Assembly (NCBI GenBank): GCA_948474755.1
Contig: CAOLHI010000398.1
Location: 558,001-622,000 of the forward strand
DNA length: 64,000 bases
Direction: 5' to 3'
DNA from: Ctenosaura bakeri
Taxonomy: Eukaryota > Chordata > Lepidosauria > Squamata > Iguanidae
Shown here: positions 36,561 to 47,158 of the stretch, piece by piece
Numbering within the stretch: position 1 is the stretch's first letter
Layout: each line of letters begins with the position of its first letter
Made by a program: the position numbers and the translations under genes
Notes under the pieces: model-generated
The model's input: only the letters and a program-made list of their open reading frames with translations
What the model was told of the DNA's origin: nothing
Database searches by the model: none

Positions 36561-37583
36561 TGTCAGTGCGGGACGGAGGACAGGCGGAGGCAGGAGAGCC
36601 AGGTGGTGGAGCAGAGCTTTAATGCAGCCAGTAATACAGCAAACTGTCCTTAATGCAGGCAGCGCTTATACAGTCCTTAACACAAACAAAGGGGTTGCAC
36701 CACCCAGGAAACAAACGGTGGAAAGGAAACAAAGGTTGGTTACTTCACCAAGGCAAGCGGCAAGGCTGGACTCAGGCGCGGGCAGGACAAGGCACAGACA
36801 GCAGGACCATGGTAGACCGACGGTTGTTGCTCCGTGCCTCCTCCCGCACGGTGCCCGACTCAAATAGCCCTCCGAGCCAGGCGCCGGCCAATCCGGCGCG
36901 GCCGCGCCTCTGAGGACTCGCAGCTGTGCTGTGCCTCACAGCTAGGAGCTCTCTGCTCATCGCCTCCTCTCCAGCAGCCACCGGGACCGGCGGATGGCCT
37001 CCTTGGTCTGACGTCACTGCTGGAAAGGAGGAGGCGAGGCGGAGACATCAGTCTCCTCTGGATCGGGACCACGGGCGGAGGCCTCGGCCTCCCGCGGATC
37101 GGGGCCATGGGTGGGCGGAGCCCCGGGAGCAGGCCAGGAACCCGCCCTCCCTGGCAAGCCGGCCTCCGCCCCCGCACCTGTCGGTGAGGGATCCGGACCT
37201 GCGGCCTCCCGGTGAGTGATTCCTGACTCAGCAGCCTCCCCCGTGGCCTCCGGACCAGACCCGTCGGCCGCGGCGGCCTCCAGGCGAGGCCCGTCAGCCG
37301 CGGCTGCCTCCAGGTGAGGCCCGTTGGCCGCGGCAGCCTCCGTGTAGGCCTCGTCGGACGCGGCGGTTTCCCCTGCGGCCTCCAGGCAAGGCCCGTCGGC
37401 CTCCGCAGCTTCCGCGGTGCCCAGGCGGGCTCCATCGGCAGCAGCCTCCCCCCGGCCTTCCGGCCAGGTCTCTCGGCCACCGTGGACCCCGTGGGATCCT
37501 CCGGGGCCTCCATCGCATCCGCCGCCGCTTCCGTAGCAGCCTCAGGGGCACCGGCGGGCCCAGCCGGGCCCAGGCCCCTGACA
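36561..37583 (-). mobile_element. GC-rich solo LTR, minus strand, 6-bp target duplication
   Basis: A 1023-bp unit has inverted termini TGTCAG..CTGACA and is bounded by GTAACT on both sides (36555-36560 and 37584-37589). On the minus strand an ATTAAA-type signal (TTTAAT on plus, 36618-36623) lies near the 3' end. The 5' half (U3) is a GC-rich minisatellite. No internal retroviral region is present. A 6-bp duplication is most usual for ERV2-like elements, but without coding sequence the class is only inferred. The long Arg/Pro-rich frames on either strand come from the minisatellite. Confidence 0.8.
37180..37480. repeat. GC-rich minisatellite inside the solo LTR
   Basis: Units of roughly 36-48 bp built on GAGGCCCGTCGGCCGCGGC and GCCTCCAGG recur about seven times with variation. 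It lies in the LTR's U3 region. Confidence 0.7.
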
Positions 37584-37589
37584 GTAACT

Positions 37590-37960
37590 GTATACTATGA
37601 ACAAACCCTTCGTTAGAAAATCTCCTTGGCATAATACAGTTCGATGTGAGGGAGGACTGTGGTGAAATTACTTCCACATCCTCTAGGAGATTTGAGAGCC
37701 ATTTGTAACTAAATAAATAAATAAATAAATATGAAGAGTGGTCTTTTTTATATATATATATCTTGCATTTCCTCATTAAAGGTTAAAATGAAATTCAGCT
37801 AAAACCAGTGAGATACGACATTAGAGAACAATTAAAAATTAATTAAATACACTGTCATGTTGAATCCAGATAGTGAAAAATAAGCACTAAAACATCTTTA
37901 ATAATCTAAAAACAACAAGAAAGGGGGAATGAGGGCAAAAGCCCCCATTAAAATGACCAA
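37590..37960. other. Non-coding with an AAAT repeat
   Basis: TAAATAAATAAATAAATAAA lies at about 37708-37731. Otherwise nothing was recognised. Confidence 0.4.
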
Positions 37961-37969
37961 AATCTTGTC

Positions 37970-38175
37970 ACATTAAAGAGGTCTTCTGAGGCTGATGGAA
38001 AGAAAATAAAGTGGGGAGCAGCTTAGCTTTTCATGGAAAGGAGTTCCACAGTCTGGAAGCAACCAGTGAGAAGTTCCTGACTCGTGTCTACCAAAAGTGA
38101 GGATGTTGGGACTGAAAGAAAGCCTTCCTCTGAAGATCTCAAAACTAAGTATACTTAGGTCTTTCATTAGAAAGG
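37970..38175 (-). mobile_element. LINE-derived fragment
   Basis: The words CATGGAAAGGAGTTCCACAG, GTCTGGAAGCAACCAGTGAG and CTTCCTCTGAAGATCTCA recur in a widespread reptile LINE-associated repeat. Borders and coding sense cannot be fixed. The minus-strand frame here carries no domain I can name. Confidence 0.35.
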
Positions 38176-39497
38176 ACTGAATAGGGCCCAATTAACCACT
38201 AATTTTGGTTTGGTTACCAAGTGTGTCAAAATCTGTAGAATTCTGATGCTTTGATTATCATTGTGTGTTTATGATAAATGTGTGTAGATGTAGCTTCTTG
38301 ATAACAAAGAACTGAAAGTCAAATCAATAAAAACAAATGCAGAAGACTCTAAACTATTAAATAAAAACATATATGCCTTATTAGAAGGGAGTTTAACCAT
38401 AAACTCTATTAAAACAACATCCTGATTATTATAATTAATCCATTGGACTATCTTTTGTTCTCATGTCTACATATCTCAGGAGGCTTTAATTAGTGAAGAT
38501 ATTAGTTAACAAAAATAATCATATTTGCCTATTAACATTTTAATTGAAAAATGGTGGGTTTAATAATCCACATTCTAGCCATTTCTTAATTGTCTCTTTC
38601 TTGAGCAGTGAACTGTTCTTCTACACTGATAATTCAAAAACACATCGCATTTATAGATTAAGGTTTAAAAGAATCTGGGATTTGTGATGGTGAGAGCTAA
38701 AGTAGGATTTTGTCTCTGAGGAGTAAGCATTTCTTTTGAAGTATTAAAGGAAGAAAGGATATTATCCTGAAAGAAGCACCCATCCTAAATTAATGTCATG
38801 CACGGATTTGTGGCATTTTCAGTAGAAATCTCAAAATGCAGTTTATGTTTTCTGCATCTTAAAATGGCAACAGTTCATCTAATTGGAAATTTACTGATTT
38901 AACAGTAGAGCTGTGTATTGCGGAAGATATCAAGGTAAAAAGAACTCCACATCAGTGCTTCAAGTCCTCTATTTGAAGGACTTTTAGAGGACAGTTATCT
39001 GTTAGAAGGTTTGTTGAATCCATATTCAGTTTCAGGATAAGTAATCATTATATGGGAAAGTTGTATATTAGTAACTACCACAGCATGCTGAGTATTTACA
39101 GCAATGATAGTCTTTTGTGCAATGGTGAGATATTTAAGCACATTACACATTTTACAAAAATATACACCTTGTTTTGGACCAACATTGACATGTGATAAGC
39201 TGTCCCAAGACAAAAGAGGATAGAGATCTCTTGTGAGAATCTTATTGAAAGGAAGTTTCTTTTAGGATCGTCTACCCAGGCTATTATGGGTTATGATTGC
39301 AATCTGTTATGATTGCAATTCAAGTTAGAAACCCCGTAAGTGAAAATGAGTCAGAGTATTAGATAGGTCTGTTGAGAAGAGTGGTGAGATATCAAAGAGT
39401 TGTCTCTTTCTAGCATGTTGCTCTGCCAGGGGCTTTTTAGATTGCTGTGTGTCATCTTGCCTTCTAACCTTGTTCCACCGCTTTTACTACCAAGATC
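38176..39497. other. Non-coding sequence, no gene seen
   Basis: AT-rich, with no family signature. Confidence 0.4.
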
Positions 39498-39796
39498 ACT
39501 TTTTTTTTTAAAAAAAATGTTTATTAAAACTTTTAAATACATACAAAGTTTCAAAATACATACAAAGAAAACAAAAACAAAAAACTCAACTAATTATGAC
39601 AACAAATATTCAAGAAAAACAAAGGAAATCTCAGGATATGGAGAAAGAAAATATTAAATACTAGAAGACAATAAGAATACTAGAAAAATATGCATTGGTT
39701 TCTAGCTCTCTTTACACAGATAATAGATAATTCTATAAAATAACTTCACTAGTTACAAATACTATTCAAATGCTCCAACTGTTACTTTTCCAAATA

Positions 39797-39952
39797 CAGT
39801 CATCCCTCCACATTCGCTAAAACACATTGTAAACTGCTTAGAGAGCACTTAGCTGATATGCTATTTGTCATGTATAATGTATTTCATGTATTTCATGTTG
39901 TTCGCCGCCTCGATCCATGTGGAGAGGTGGGATACAAATAAATAAATAAATA

Positions 39953-40011
<59 letters not shown>

Positions 40012-40360
40012 GCAGCTAGGGTTAGGGGCACAGGACCCCCGTGAAAGTGGAAAAGCCATGAATAACTCTAGGCTCTCCCAAACCATATTTAACACAAAAA
40101 AAGTATGATCACCATATTGAACCCACTGTGGATTCCTTTGAGGCATCAGAGTTCCTTCACAAGGCAGAAGTGGCTGGCTGGTGGGGCTTACTGCCACCTC
40201 CACTGCTGCCCCACACCATTTTTAATAGGGACTTGCAGGCCTTGTTTACAGTTTCTTAGTCTCATGAGGGTTGCAGTCCCTATTTAAAATGGTGACAGCA
40301 AATAATCCATGAATAATCAAATCCACAAAAGTGAAACCCACAAATGTGGAGGGCTGACTG
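39797..40360. mobile_element. Tigger-like MITE inserted in the L1 3' region
   Basis: Left end CAGTCATCCCTCCACATTCGC; the right end in reverse complement is CAGTCAGCCCTCCACATTTG. TA lies at both edges (39795-39796 and 40361-40362). The interior has family words such as CCATGAATAA and CCCGTGAAAGTGG. About 190 bp of other repeat sequence (39818-40011) splits it near the left end. Confidence 0.75.
39818..40011 (+). mobile_element. SINE/LINE tail and ATT repeat nested in the Tigger-like element
   Basis: ACACATTGTAAACTGCTTAG matches the 3' half of the SINE nested at 29380. It is followed by GCCGCCTCGATCCATGTGG, AGAGGTGGGATACAAATAAATA and a long ATT run (39954-40011), the form of a LINE-type tail. 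It interrupts the left part of the host MITE. Confidence 0.65.
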
Positions 40361-40637
40361 TATACTAATTGTCAAAACCTACAGTGAATGTATTGTACAT
40401 GTTTCAAAAAGCCTATGAAAGGTTTCCAGTTTTTCAAAATAGTCATTACTGATTTTTCTCTTATCAAGATCATCAGTATTGTTCCAGCTGTATATTATGA
40501 CCAACATTCTGTGCCTACTTTGTCATACAATGTTCAACCAACTCTCCTTCCATCTCTAGTTTTAATAAATGTTTATGCATCTTACCAATCAAATGTTCAT
40601 CGTTGGAACACAACTATTTCTCAAAATCTGATTTGGT

Positions 40638-40847
40638 CTACTTACACAATTTTTTACTCATTTTAGATCTTTCTACTATCTGTCTGTAAAAGAACCATTG
40701 AAAACTGTAGCCTTCTGATATTAATTCTTTGACTGATTTGATTCTGTAGTGTTCTTGATCAAATTCCATAAGATCTTGGTAAGTCTCCCATTTTTCCTTT
40801 TCTGTTGTCTCCTTCCTATAAAAAGCCTCTTGTGATGACAACCACAA
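40638..40847 (-). pseudogene. L1 ORF2 C-terminal fragment
   Basis: About 69 codons contain SVKELISEGYSFQWFFYRQI, which resembles the C-terminal region of squamate L1 ORF2 downstream of the RT. It lies between the 3' UTR and the RT fragments, as expected for order, but is closed by stops on both sides. Confidence 0.55.
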
Positions 40848-41469
40848 GGGTGTCTTAGCACATACTTTTATTTATTCCATACCCTCAATGTAGCATGTCT
40901 CACATAATGATTATTAAAATCTGCATTCACTTTAGCTTAATGGTACCATGAGCAAGAATGTCATCCAAACTTCAGTTCATGCCCTTTTAAATTCATCAAT
41001 TTCTTATTTGTTAACATAATGCAACACTTCAATCAAACCTAGCAACAAGTAAAAATATAGTTTCAGATCTGGTAATCCCAATCTTTCTTCTTTGTTTGGC
41101 ATCTAGTTAAATTTTATATTTAACTCTAGGTCTCTTCCCTTGCCATATAAACTTTGATAAGTCACTGTGCCACTGATTGAATAAGATAGCACTAGTCAAA
41201 ATCAGTATAGTCTGGAAAAAAAAAACCACATTATTGGTAAGAGATTCATTTGATCACAGAAAACAATGATAGTTTATGTTTCTGCCATCTTTACAAATCT
41301 CTCTTTATATCATAATACATTAATAAAGTTATTTTTCAACATACAATTCATGTTCATCAGAGTAATATCTAAGTACTTCATTTTTTCTCATTTCTAATTC
41401 CAATTTATTCATCAGTTGCACTTATTCTTCCTTTCTCATATTCTTCATTAACATAATCTTTTCTGCTTA

Positions 41470-41600
41470 TTTATCTTAAATCCAGCCATTTCTCCAAATT
41501 CTTTCAGTCTCTCCAACAGCACTTTTATACAGTCAATAGGATTTTCTAAAATAATCACTAAATCATCTGGGAATGCATTTATCTTGTACACATCCTTTTT
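41470..41600 (-). pseudogene. L1 RT active-site region, mutated
   Basis: The minus strand reads INAFPDDLVIIL, then LLERLKEFGEMAGFK, the RT block that normally carries (F/Y)ADD. The Ala of that box is replaced by Pro here. This is direct evidence of a dead polymerase. It follows the RT fragment at 41802-42125. Confidence 0.65.
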
Positions 41601-41801
41601 TTATTCTTATACCTTGTATTATTTTGTCATATCTTATTGCTCTATTCAGCACTTAAAGAGCTAAAATAGATAATAAAGGAGAAAGTGGACCCCCTTGTCT
41701 TGTTCATTTTTGAATGTTACACGGCTTGCTCAACTCACCATTAACCAAAACCCATGCTTTCTTATGCTATAAATTGCTTTCATTCATGCCATGAAATTAT
41801 C

Positions 41802-42125
41802 TCAGAAGCTCCTCTTCTCTGAAACTCCAAACAAGAAATCCCAGTTCAGATCATCAAAAGCTTGTTCAGCATCTAAAAATGCAAGCACTACCAGTTTCTC
41901 ATTATGATTATCAAAATATTCCAAAATATTTAAGATACATCTGATATCTTCACATAACTCTCTTACTGGCAAAAACCCACCTTGATTTTTATGAATAAAA
42001 TCTTGCAAGATCTTTTTCAGTCTTTCTATTAAAATCGTAAAAATTTTATAGTCATTATTCAGTAATGAAGTGTGTCTGTAGTTCTTTGTCATACATGGAT
42101 CATGACCTGTGATAACTGAAGTCCC
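41802..42125 (-). pseudogene. L1 ORF2 reverse transcriptase fragment
   Basis: The reading frame includes MTKNYRHTSLLNNDYKIFT, then LKKILQDFIHKNQGGFLPVR and LAFLDAEQAFDDLNWDFLF. These are RT blocks of L1 (YRPISLLN-type, QxGF-type, and the AFD box carrying a catalytic Asp). The frame is cut at 42125 by the unit that starts TGTCAG. Confidence 0.8.
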
Positions 42126-42657
42126 TGTCAGAGCTGCTGCTGATGAGCAGCAGCTGTTGGTCCCTGTGGCTCTGGCTGGAGATGAGTCCTGCGGCTCAAG
42201 AGCCCCCCTGCTGCCATGGACCAAGCAGGCTCAGATGGTCCTCTGCCTGCTCCTTTAGGGCAACAGGGATCCGATTCTGAAGATACCTTGGAGCCTGTGT
42301 CAATCAGCCCACAAACATGGTGGAGACTAAAGAGAGCTGAGCAAAGGGAGGCTTCCTTGATTAAGTTCAAGAAGCGGTGACTGGCCACATCTGTGCCTGA
42401 GCTATATAACTGCCTGCCTGGAAGCCTTCCTTTGCTTGTGGCAAACTTTCTACAAGCCCTTTTCTTGCCTGTTCTTTGCTTCCTGCACCTGGCTCCTGAT
42501 ATCTTGGATTGATCTCGTGGTGGATTTTGGACTCTGACTACGGCTTTCACTTGTCGCTCTGGCTTAGGTAAATGGACAGACTCCTCCTGGTGGGACTTTG
42601 CTATCTCTCCCACTCCCTTCTCTGGTCTGGTTGCCACCTGGGTTTCTGACCTTGACA
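42126..42657 (+). mobile_element. Probable solo LTR inserted in the L1
   Basis: About 532 bp, beginning TGTCAGAGCTGC and ending ACCTTGACA, replaces nothing but interrupts L1 ORF2 between two RT segments. It has a plus-strand TATA box (GAGCTATATAACTGCC, about 42400) in a position fitting U3. No clear target duplication or AATAAA was found, so the LTR call is provisional. Confidence 0.5.
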
Positions 42658-42809
42658 TGACCTTCCTTAGTGATTAAAATTGTTGTTGCCTCTTTCCAGG
42701 TCTCAGGTATCTTCCCTGTCCATAATATTGAGTTCAAAAATTTATGTAGAGGTAAAAATAACTGTTCCTAGAAACATTTGTAATAAATGGCTGATAAACC
42801 ATCTGGGCC

Positions 42810-43187
42810 TTAAGCTTTGGCAGATTTAATCTTCTTAACAGCCTCCAAAATCTCACTTGTTGTCATAGGTGCATTCACCATCTGCTTTTGTAGTTCTGAA
42901 ATCTCTGGGAGATCTTGTTTATCTAAATGTTCTTTTTGTTTTTTATACAGCAATGTATAGTAGAGGTGACATAACTTCCTAATATTTACATTATCGCTTA
43001 CTATCTCATTCTTTTTTTGTATCTTCAGAATTAACTTTTTCTCTTTTCTCAGCTTGTATGCCAGCAGCCTTCCAGGCTTGTTGGCAGAATTGAAATTCTT
43101 TTGCTTCATGTAACACAACTTCTTCTTGAACTCATTTACTGTCATCACTGGTAGTTGGCTCTGGAATATCTTGATTTGATTGAGCAC
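42810..43187 (-). pseudogene. L1 ORF2 linker between endonuclease and RT
   Basis: This frame contains FNSANKPGRLLAYKLRKEKK, then the MTTSEILEAVKKIKSAKA block that in L1 precedes the GPDG motif. GPDGLSAIYYK does follow in sequence at 42780-42810. It is the same L1 as the RT fragment downstream. Confidence 0.8.
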
Positions 43188-43254
43188 TGCTGTCCTATCT
43201 CAGTCCTAGCAGCACAGCTGGTAATTTATTTATTTGTTGCATTCATATGCCACC

Positions 43255-43768
43255 TTTCTCCTGATTGGTACCCAAACAAAACAAACTGAATAGCTCCCAG
43301 CTCCTTGCTTACTTTTATTTAGTAAACACAAGGTCAAAATAAAGTCCAATAGAATTCAAAGGAAACAAGTCCAAAGTCAGTCAGGGTAATCCAGAGTCAG
43401 ACACAGAGTTCAGCAAGGCATCCAGCAAACAGAGAGGTCAGATAAGCCCTGACAACTCCTGGAGGGGAAAGGCAACCACCTAATGTAACTGTTGCCTGAT
43501 TAATTGTTGCAGGTTATATATTCTCTGGGATCAGCATAGGTTCTCTTTTTGTTGTCTGCACTCAGCAATGATAGGTACTGTTAAGTTGTCCTCTGTGTCT
43601 GAAGTGGCAGGAGCTTTTCTGGTGGAGACGGCACTGCCCTCTATTTTGTTTGTGGCACTGTAACCTTTTCCTGTACAATAAGTTCTGCATGCCCCCTGTT
43701 TCAGCCTCTGGCATTCCCCTGTTTCAGACTCTGAGTTACAATTCATGTTCTGGAAGCAGAATATAACA
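43255..43768 (-). mobile_element. Probable LTR insertion in the L1, minus strand
   Basis: On the minus strand it begins TGTTATATTCTGCTTCC, has a TATA box (AGAATATATAACC, about 43510-43522) and then AATAAA (about 43314-43319) before the far edge. A LINE-like tail (ATTTATTTATTTGTTGCATT) lies just beyond at 43220-43250. The U3-R-U5 order is convincing; the lower border and duplication were not resolved. Confidence 0.6.
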
Positions 43769-44533
43769 ATTACCTTGTTTGTGGAGAACTTTGTGCTCTC
43801 TTCTTCTTTACCTCTTATTTCAATAGCTGCATTTATTTCCTGCCTCTTCTTTTTAAATTCTGTACTTTGTTGAAAAAAGGCATCCTCTTAGGAATGTTGT
43901 ACTAGCATCCCATACCACTCTAGCATTGACGCCCTTTTCCAAATTATCCAAATACATCAAAGTATTCCACCAATTTTTTCCTGCATGTTTTTCAACATTT
44001 TGATCTTTATTCAATCTCCAATTCTATCCCACTCTCTTCTGAAAAAGTGTTGGGTAAATTATCCACTTTTGTTATCATTAGCCAATGTCTTTGAAATCAA
44101 AAATATCCATTTGCAAAAAAAGATTCGAGTCCTTCAGAAAAAAAAGTGAAATCTTTAAACATTCCCACATTTAATTTTACAAGCATCCACTACCCTGAAT
44201 TGTCATATATGTGTGTGTGCATAGAACCCCTTCTTTTCCTAATCTTGGTATTTTTCTCAGAAGATTTATCCATCTGTGCAGAAATCATGTTGTTCCAACT
44301 TCTGAAAAGCAGTTTTCAAATGAATAACTCACTAACGTACCTACTAATATCTCATTTTAAAAAACCCAAAAAACTTATTGTCCATAGAAGCATAAAGCCC
44401 ACCACTTATATTTTAGTCCCACAATTATCTATTTGAACCCCCCTCCCACATATTTGCTCTTTTTGTCTTCAATTAGAATTTATGGTGACAAATTAGGATT
44501 CATGTAGACAACAGCTCCATTTTGCTTCTCAGG

Positions 44534-44812
44534 CTATGTCTCAATAAATACTTTGCCTAATGTGGGGTAGTGTAGATACTTGATATCTTTTCTTCTTATA
44601 TACATTTCTTGAAGGCATATCACATCATGTTTCAATTTTTTCAAATGATGGAATATTTTAGTCTTTTTCTGAGGTAAATTTATACCCCCTTCATTCCATT
44701 TCATGCATTTTAGATCCATGCCAGGTGGATAATTTAAGTAGACACTCTCTGCACCTCTAGATTCTTCTTTTTCTCCACCCAATGTCTTGTCCTTGGGTGA
44801 ATTTTGATCCAA
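44534..44812 (-). pseudogene. L1 ORF2 endonuclease N-terminal fragment
   Basis: The frame includes KKTKIFHHLKKLKHDVICLQ, then EMYIRRKD and LGKVFIET. It is the first part of the L1 AP-type endonuclease, where a catalytic Glu (QE) is expected. The QE is kept, followed by M rather than the usual T. The rest of the endonuclease toward 43770 is out of frame. Confidence 0.8.
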
Positions 44813-45140
44813 TACATGTTCTTGAATTTCCTCTTCCTCTCATTCTCCAAATTGTTCCAATTCTTTTTTCATATTTTTGTTTCAATTCTTTAGTCTTTTA
44901 TACCATGTTCACTATAGATCTATTTTGCATACAATTGAAGGAGGTGCTCTCTAGTCTTTCCTACCTAAATGAAATCTTGTTTTGCTTTAACTTAACAATT
45001 GAAAAAGCATATTCCCTTCTCTTACACAAAATTCTAATTGGTATCTTTAAACAACACAACCCCAATGAATGTTGGGATGATTTTTTAAATTATTGTCTAT
45101 TATCCATTATTTTATCATGGTTGAAAAGGTAGCATTTATA

Positions 45141-45690
45141 ATAGAAACCTGTATAGATGGATTTGAAGGAGTGGCTGTTTCCCATCTTTGTCCACCTGGG
45201 CATGCAGTGCAGCACCTGCTTTGGTACAGGTCTCAGGAAGGAATATCATTAATTTATAAGGTTCTTAAGGAAACATATTCCATTATGTTCTAGGTCTGAA
45301 TATTTGTACCTAGTAATGGGCCAAAGAGACAGATCAGAGATTCTTTGGGGAGGGGAAGAACCATGCCATTGTGCATCAACTTCCTTATTCGAGGTGTTCC
45401 ACATGATTTAGGAATAGGAAATCATGTACTTTGGGGCTAATATAAAAGGTCCTGAGGAGAACTTCATGGCTGCCATGATGAGCATGGGGATGTATCAGTG
45501 CTCTCATGTTTCTGGCTCACATTATAGAATGTACTCTTTTTTGACCTAATGCTTTCAATGTCTATAGCCTCATTTTCAAAGTAATGCTGTTTCCAGTCAT
45601 GTTAAGATTAATGATGTGTACTGTGTGCCTCTTGTGTTGAATGCCTCTATTCATGGAATTTGATGGATTTTTGAATCAATGTGGGAGATT
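45141..45690. other. Non-coding sequence, nothing assigned
   Basis: No domain or family recognised. Confidence 0.35.
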
Positions 45691-45699
45691 TCCCAGGTG

Positions 45700-46130
45700 A
45701 TGTGCCTGTTGAAACCTTGGTCTCACTATTGAATAATGAAATGGATTGTGGAGAACTTTGCTTCTGACTGTCTTCTCCACTACTGTTGAGCCCAGTCATT
45801 AGTCACCACATTCCTTTAAAGCTGTGGAGGAACCAAACAACTGTCTGGACTCAGTAGGGGCCAGGGTCAATAAACTGAAGCAGAATCTTGACACTGGAAC
45901 CTAGTGGTTCTTGAGTCTGGTATGTGAGCTTCTCTGACTAGGGTTGTACTTCTGGAAAAGAAGCATAGAATTGAACTTTGCTCTGAGGTGGAAAGGTGCT
46001 GTAATGAAATGAGTAGACAGGAAAGCTGTTATACCGGGACCTATTCCTAAATAGGCATGCATAGAACTGATCTGTAATTTTGTGCTTGGTGTCAAAATTG
46101 ATAAGAATTACATTTAGTCCCACACATTTA
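45700..46130 (+). mobile_element. Possible L2-type LINE ORF2 fragment
   Basis: One frame reads CLDSVGARVNKLKQNLDTGT, close in form to the CLDS-x-NKLKLNPDKT segment just after the RT core in L2-like LINEs. It is preceded by a Glu/Asn-containing stretch and followed by stops. Only a short degraded piece can be argued for. Confidence 0.4.
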
Positions 46131-46215
46131 GCTTTGACAGTACCTGCCTCTGGCCTTAGCCCCATTCCATGCTTTGTCTTGTTAGCACTATTTAGTGCTA
46201 GAATGTGAACTCTAA

Positions 46216-46395
46216 GGCCATTTCTTCACTAAACTGTTATAGTGCTTTTATTCCACTTTCAACATCCTATGGAGTCCTGGGTTTGCAGTTTAGAGAGGGG
46301 CCTCAAAGGCCCCTTCCTAAACTGCAAACCCCAGAATTCCATAGGATGTTGAAAGTGGAATAATAGCACTATAACAGCCCAGTGCAGAAATGGCA
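46216..46395. mobile_element. GGCC-terminal hairpin MITE, family 3 copy iii
   Basis: Ends GGCCATTTCTTCACT and AGTGCAGAAATGGC, with TAA to the left and CAA to the right. The halves are near-complete inverted copies: CACTTTCAACATCCTATGGA pairs with TCCATAGGATGTTGAAAGTG, GTTTGCAGTTTA pairs with TAAACTGCAAAC, and the turn is GGGGCCTCAAAGGCCCC. It can fold end to end. Confidence 0.88.
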
Positions 46396-47010
46396 CAAGA
46401 CTCTTCCAAGATTGACATTTCATTGTTGGAAAATGTTTCCAATCCATAGCCCTATACTGATTCAACTAGATAGATAATTAACTAGGTAGATAATTTCAAC
46501 TACTCATATGCTTACAATGAGTCATTTTCTTTTAGCATGGGGACAGTGAACTGATATATGTAGGAGGATATCGTTCTAGTGCCAAGCTTCCTATCTCTCC
46601 CTGCAACAAACATGAGTTCAGTAGAATATAAATGGATGATCTTTGCACATATAGCTGTGTTTGCGTGAGTTCTCTGATGGAAATCCAACTGGTGCAAATA
46701 CATCCAACCAGGCAAATACATTTTTCTTCCCTCAGGGTTTTTGAAAGAAATTATTTTAGCATTCCTCTTTTTAACATGCTGCTACTGTATGTTATTATAT
46801 TTTAAGGTTTTATTCTTTTCTTTGTAAACCACCTGGAAGATCTGCAGTGGTAACAGAATGATGATGGCACAACTTTGTTCAGAAGTGCTAGCTCCTTTGT
46901 CTGAAGAAATGAGTAGTGTTTTTATTCTTTGTACAGCTTCTCCTCATGTGCTTGTGATTTGTTCATTGAGCTGTCTGAATATTTAACCAGACATAGAGTC
47001 TGAGGGAAAA
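46396..47010. other. Non-coding, with a short LINE-like tail at 46790-46860
   Basis: TTTGTAAACCACCTGGAAGA resembles the tail of L2-like repeats. Nothing else was recognised. Confidence 0.35.
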
Positions 47011-47012
47011 AA

Positions 47013-47158
47013 ATACTATATAATAGAATAAGGGAGGTTTTTTATAAGCAAAGTTTAGAAATACCAAATATATAAATCTACTATACAGTATAAAAAAATG
47101 TATACTGTATAATAGAACAAGGTTTTTTTTTTTTTTATAAGCAAAGTTTAGAAATACC
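47013..47158. repeat. Direct duplication of about 55 bp at about 90-bp spacing
   Basis: TATAAGCAAAGTTTAGAAAT and its surroundings occur at 47013-47065 and again at 47102-47158. A palindrome (TACTATACAGTATA..TATACTGTATAATA) sits between the copies. Confidence 0.8.

Larger units (their letters stand above)
39498..45140 (-). mobile_element. Decayed L1 LINE broken by later insertions
   Basis: Pieces of an L1 ORF2 appear in the right order on the minus strand: endonuclease start (44534-44700), pre-RT linker (42810-43187), RT (41470-42125) and C-terminus (40638-40847). A 3' UTR then ends in an A-rich tail (T-run on plus at 39498-39509). Between them sit a Tigger-like MITE, an LTR-like unit at 42126 and an LTR-like unit up to 43768. 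Frames are full of stops, so the copy is old and inactive. The 5' border is uncertain. Confidence 0.75.

Noticed and set aside
36860..37513. 217-codon minus-strand frame rich in Arg and Pro (and overlapping plus-strand frames)
   Set aside because: It lies wholly inside the solo LTR's GC-rich minisatellite. Repeated RPTGL-type words are translated tandem DNA, and all frames are open because stops are rare in GC-rich sequence.
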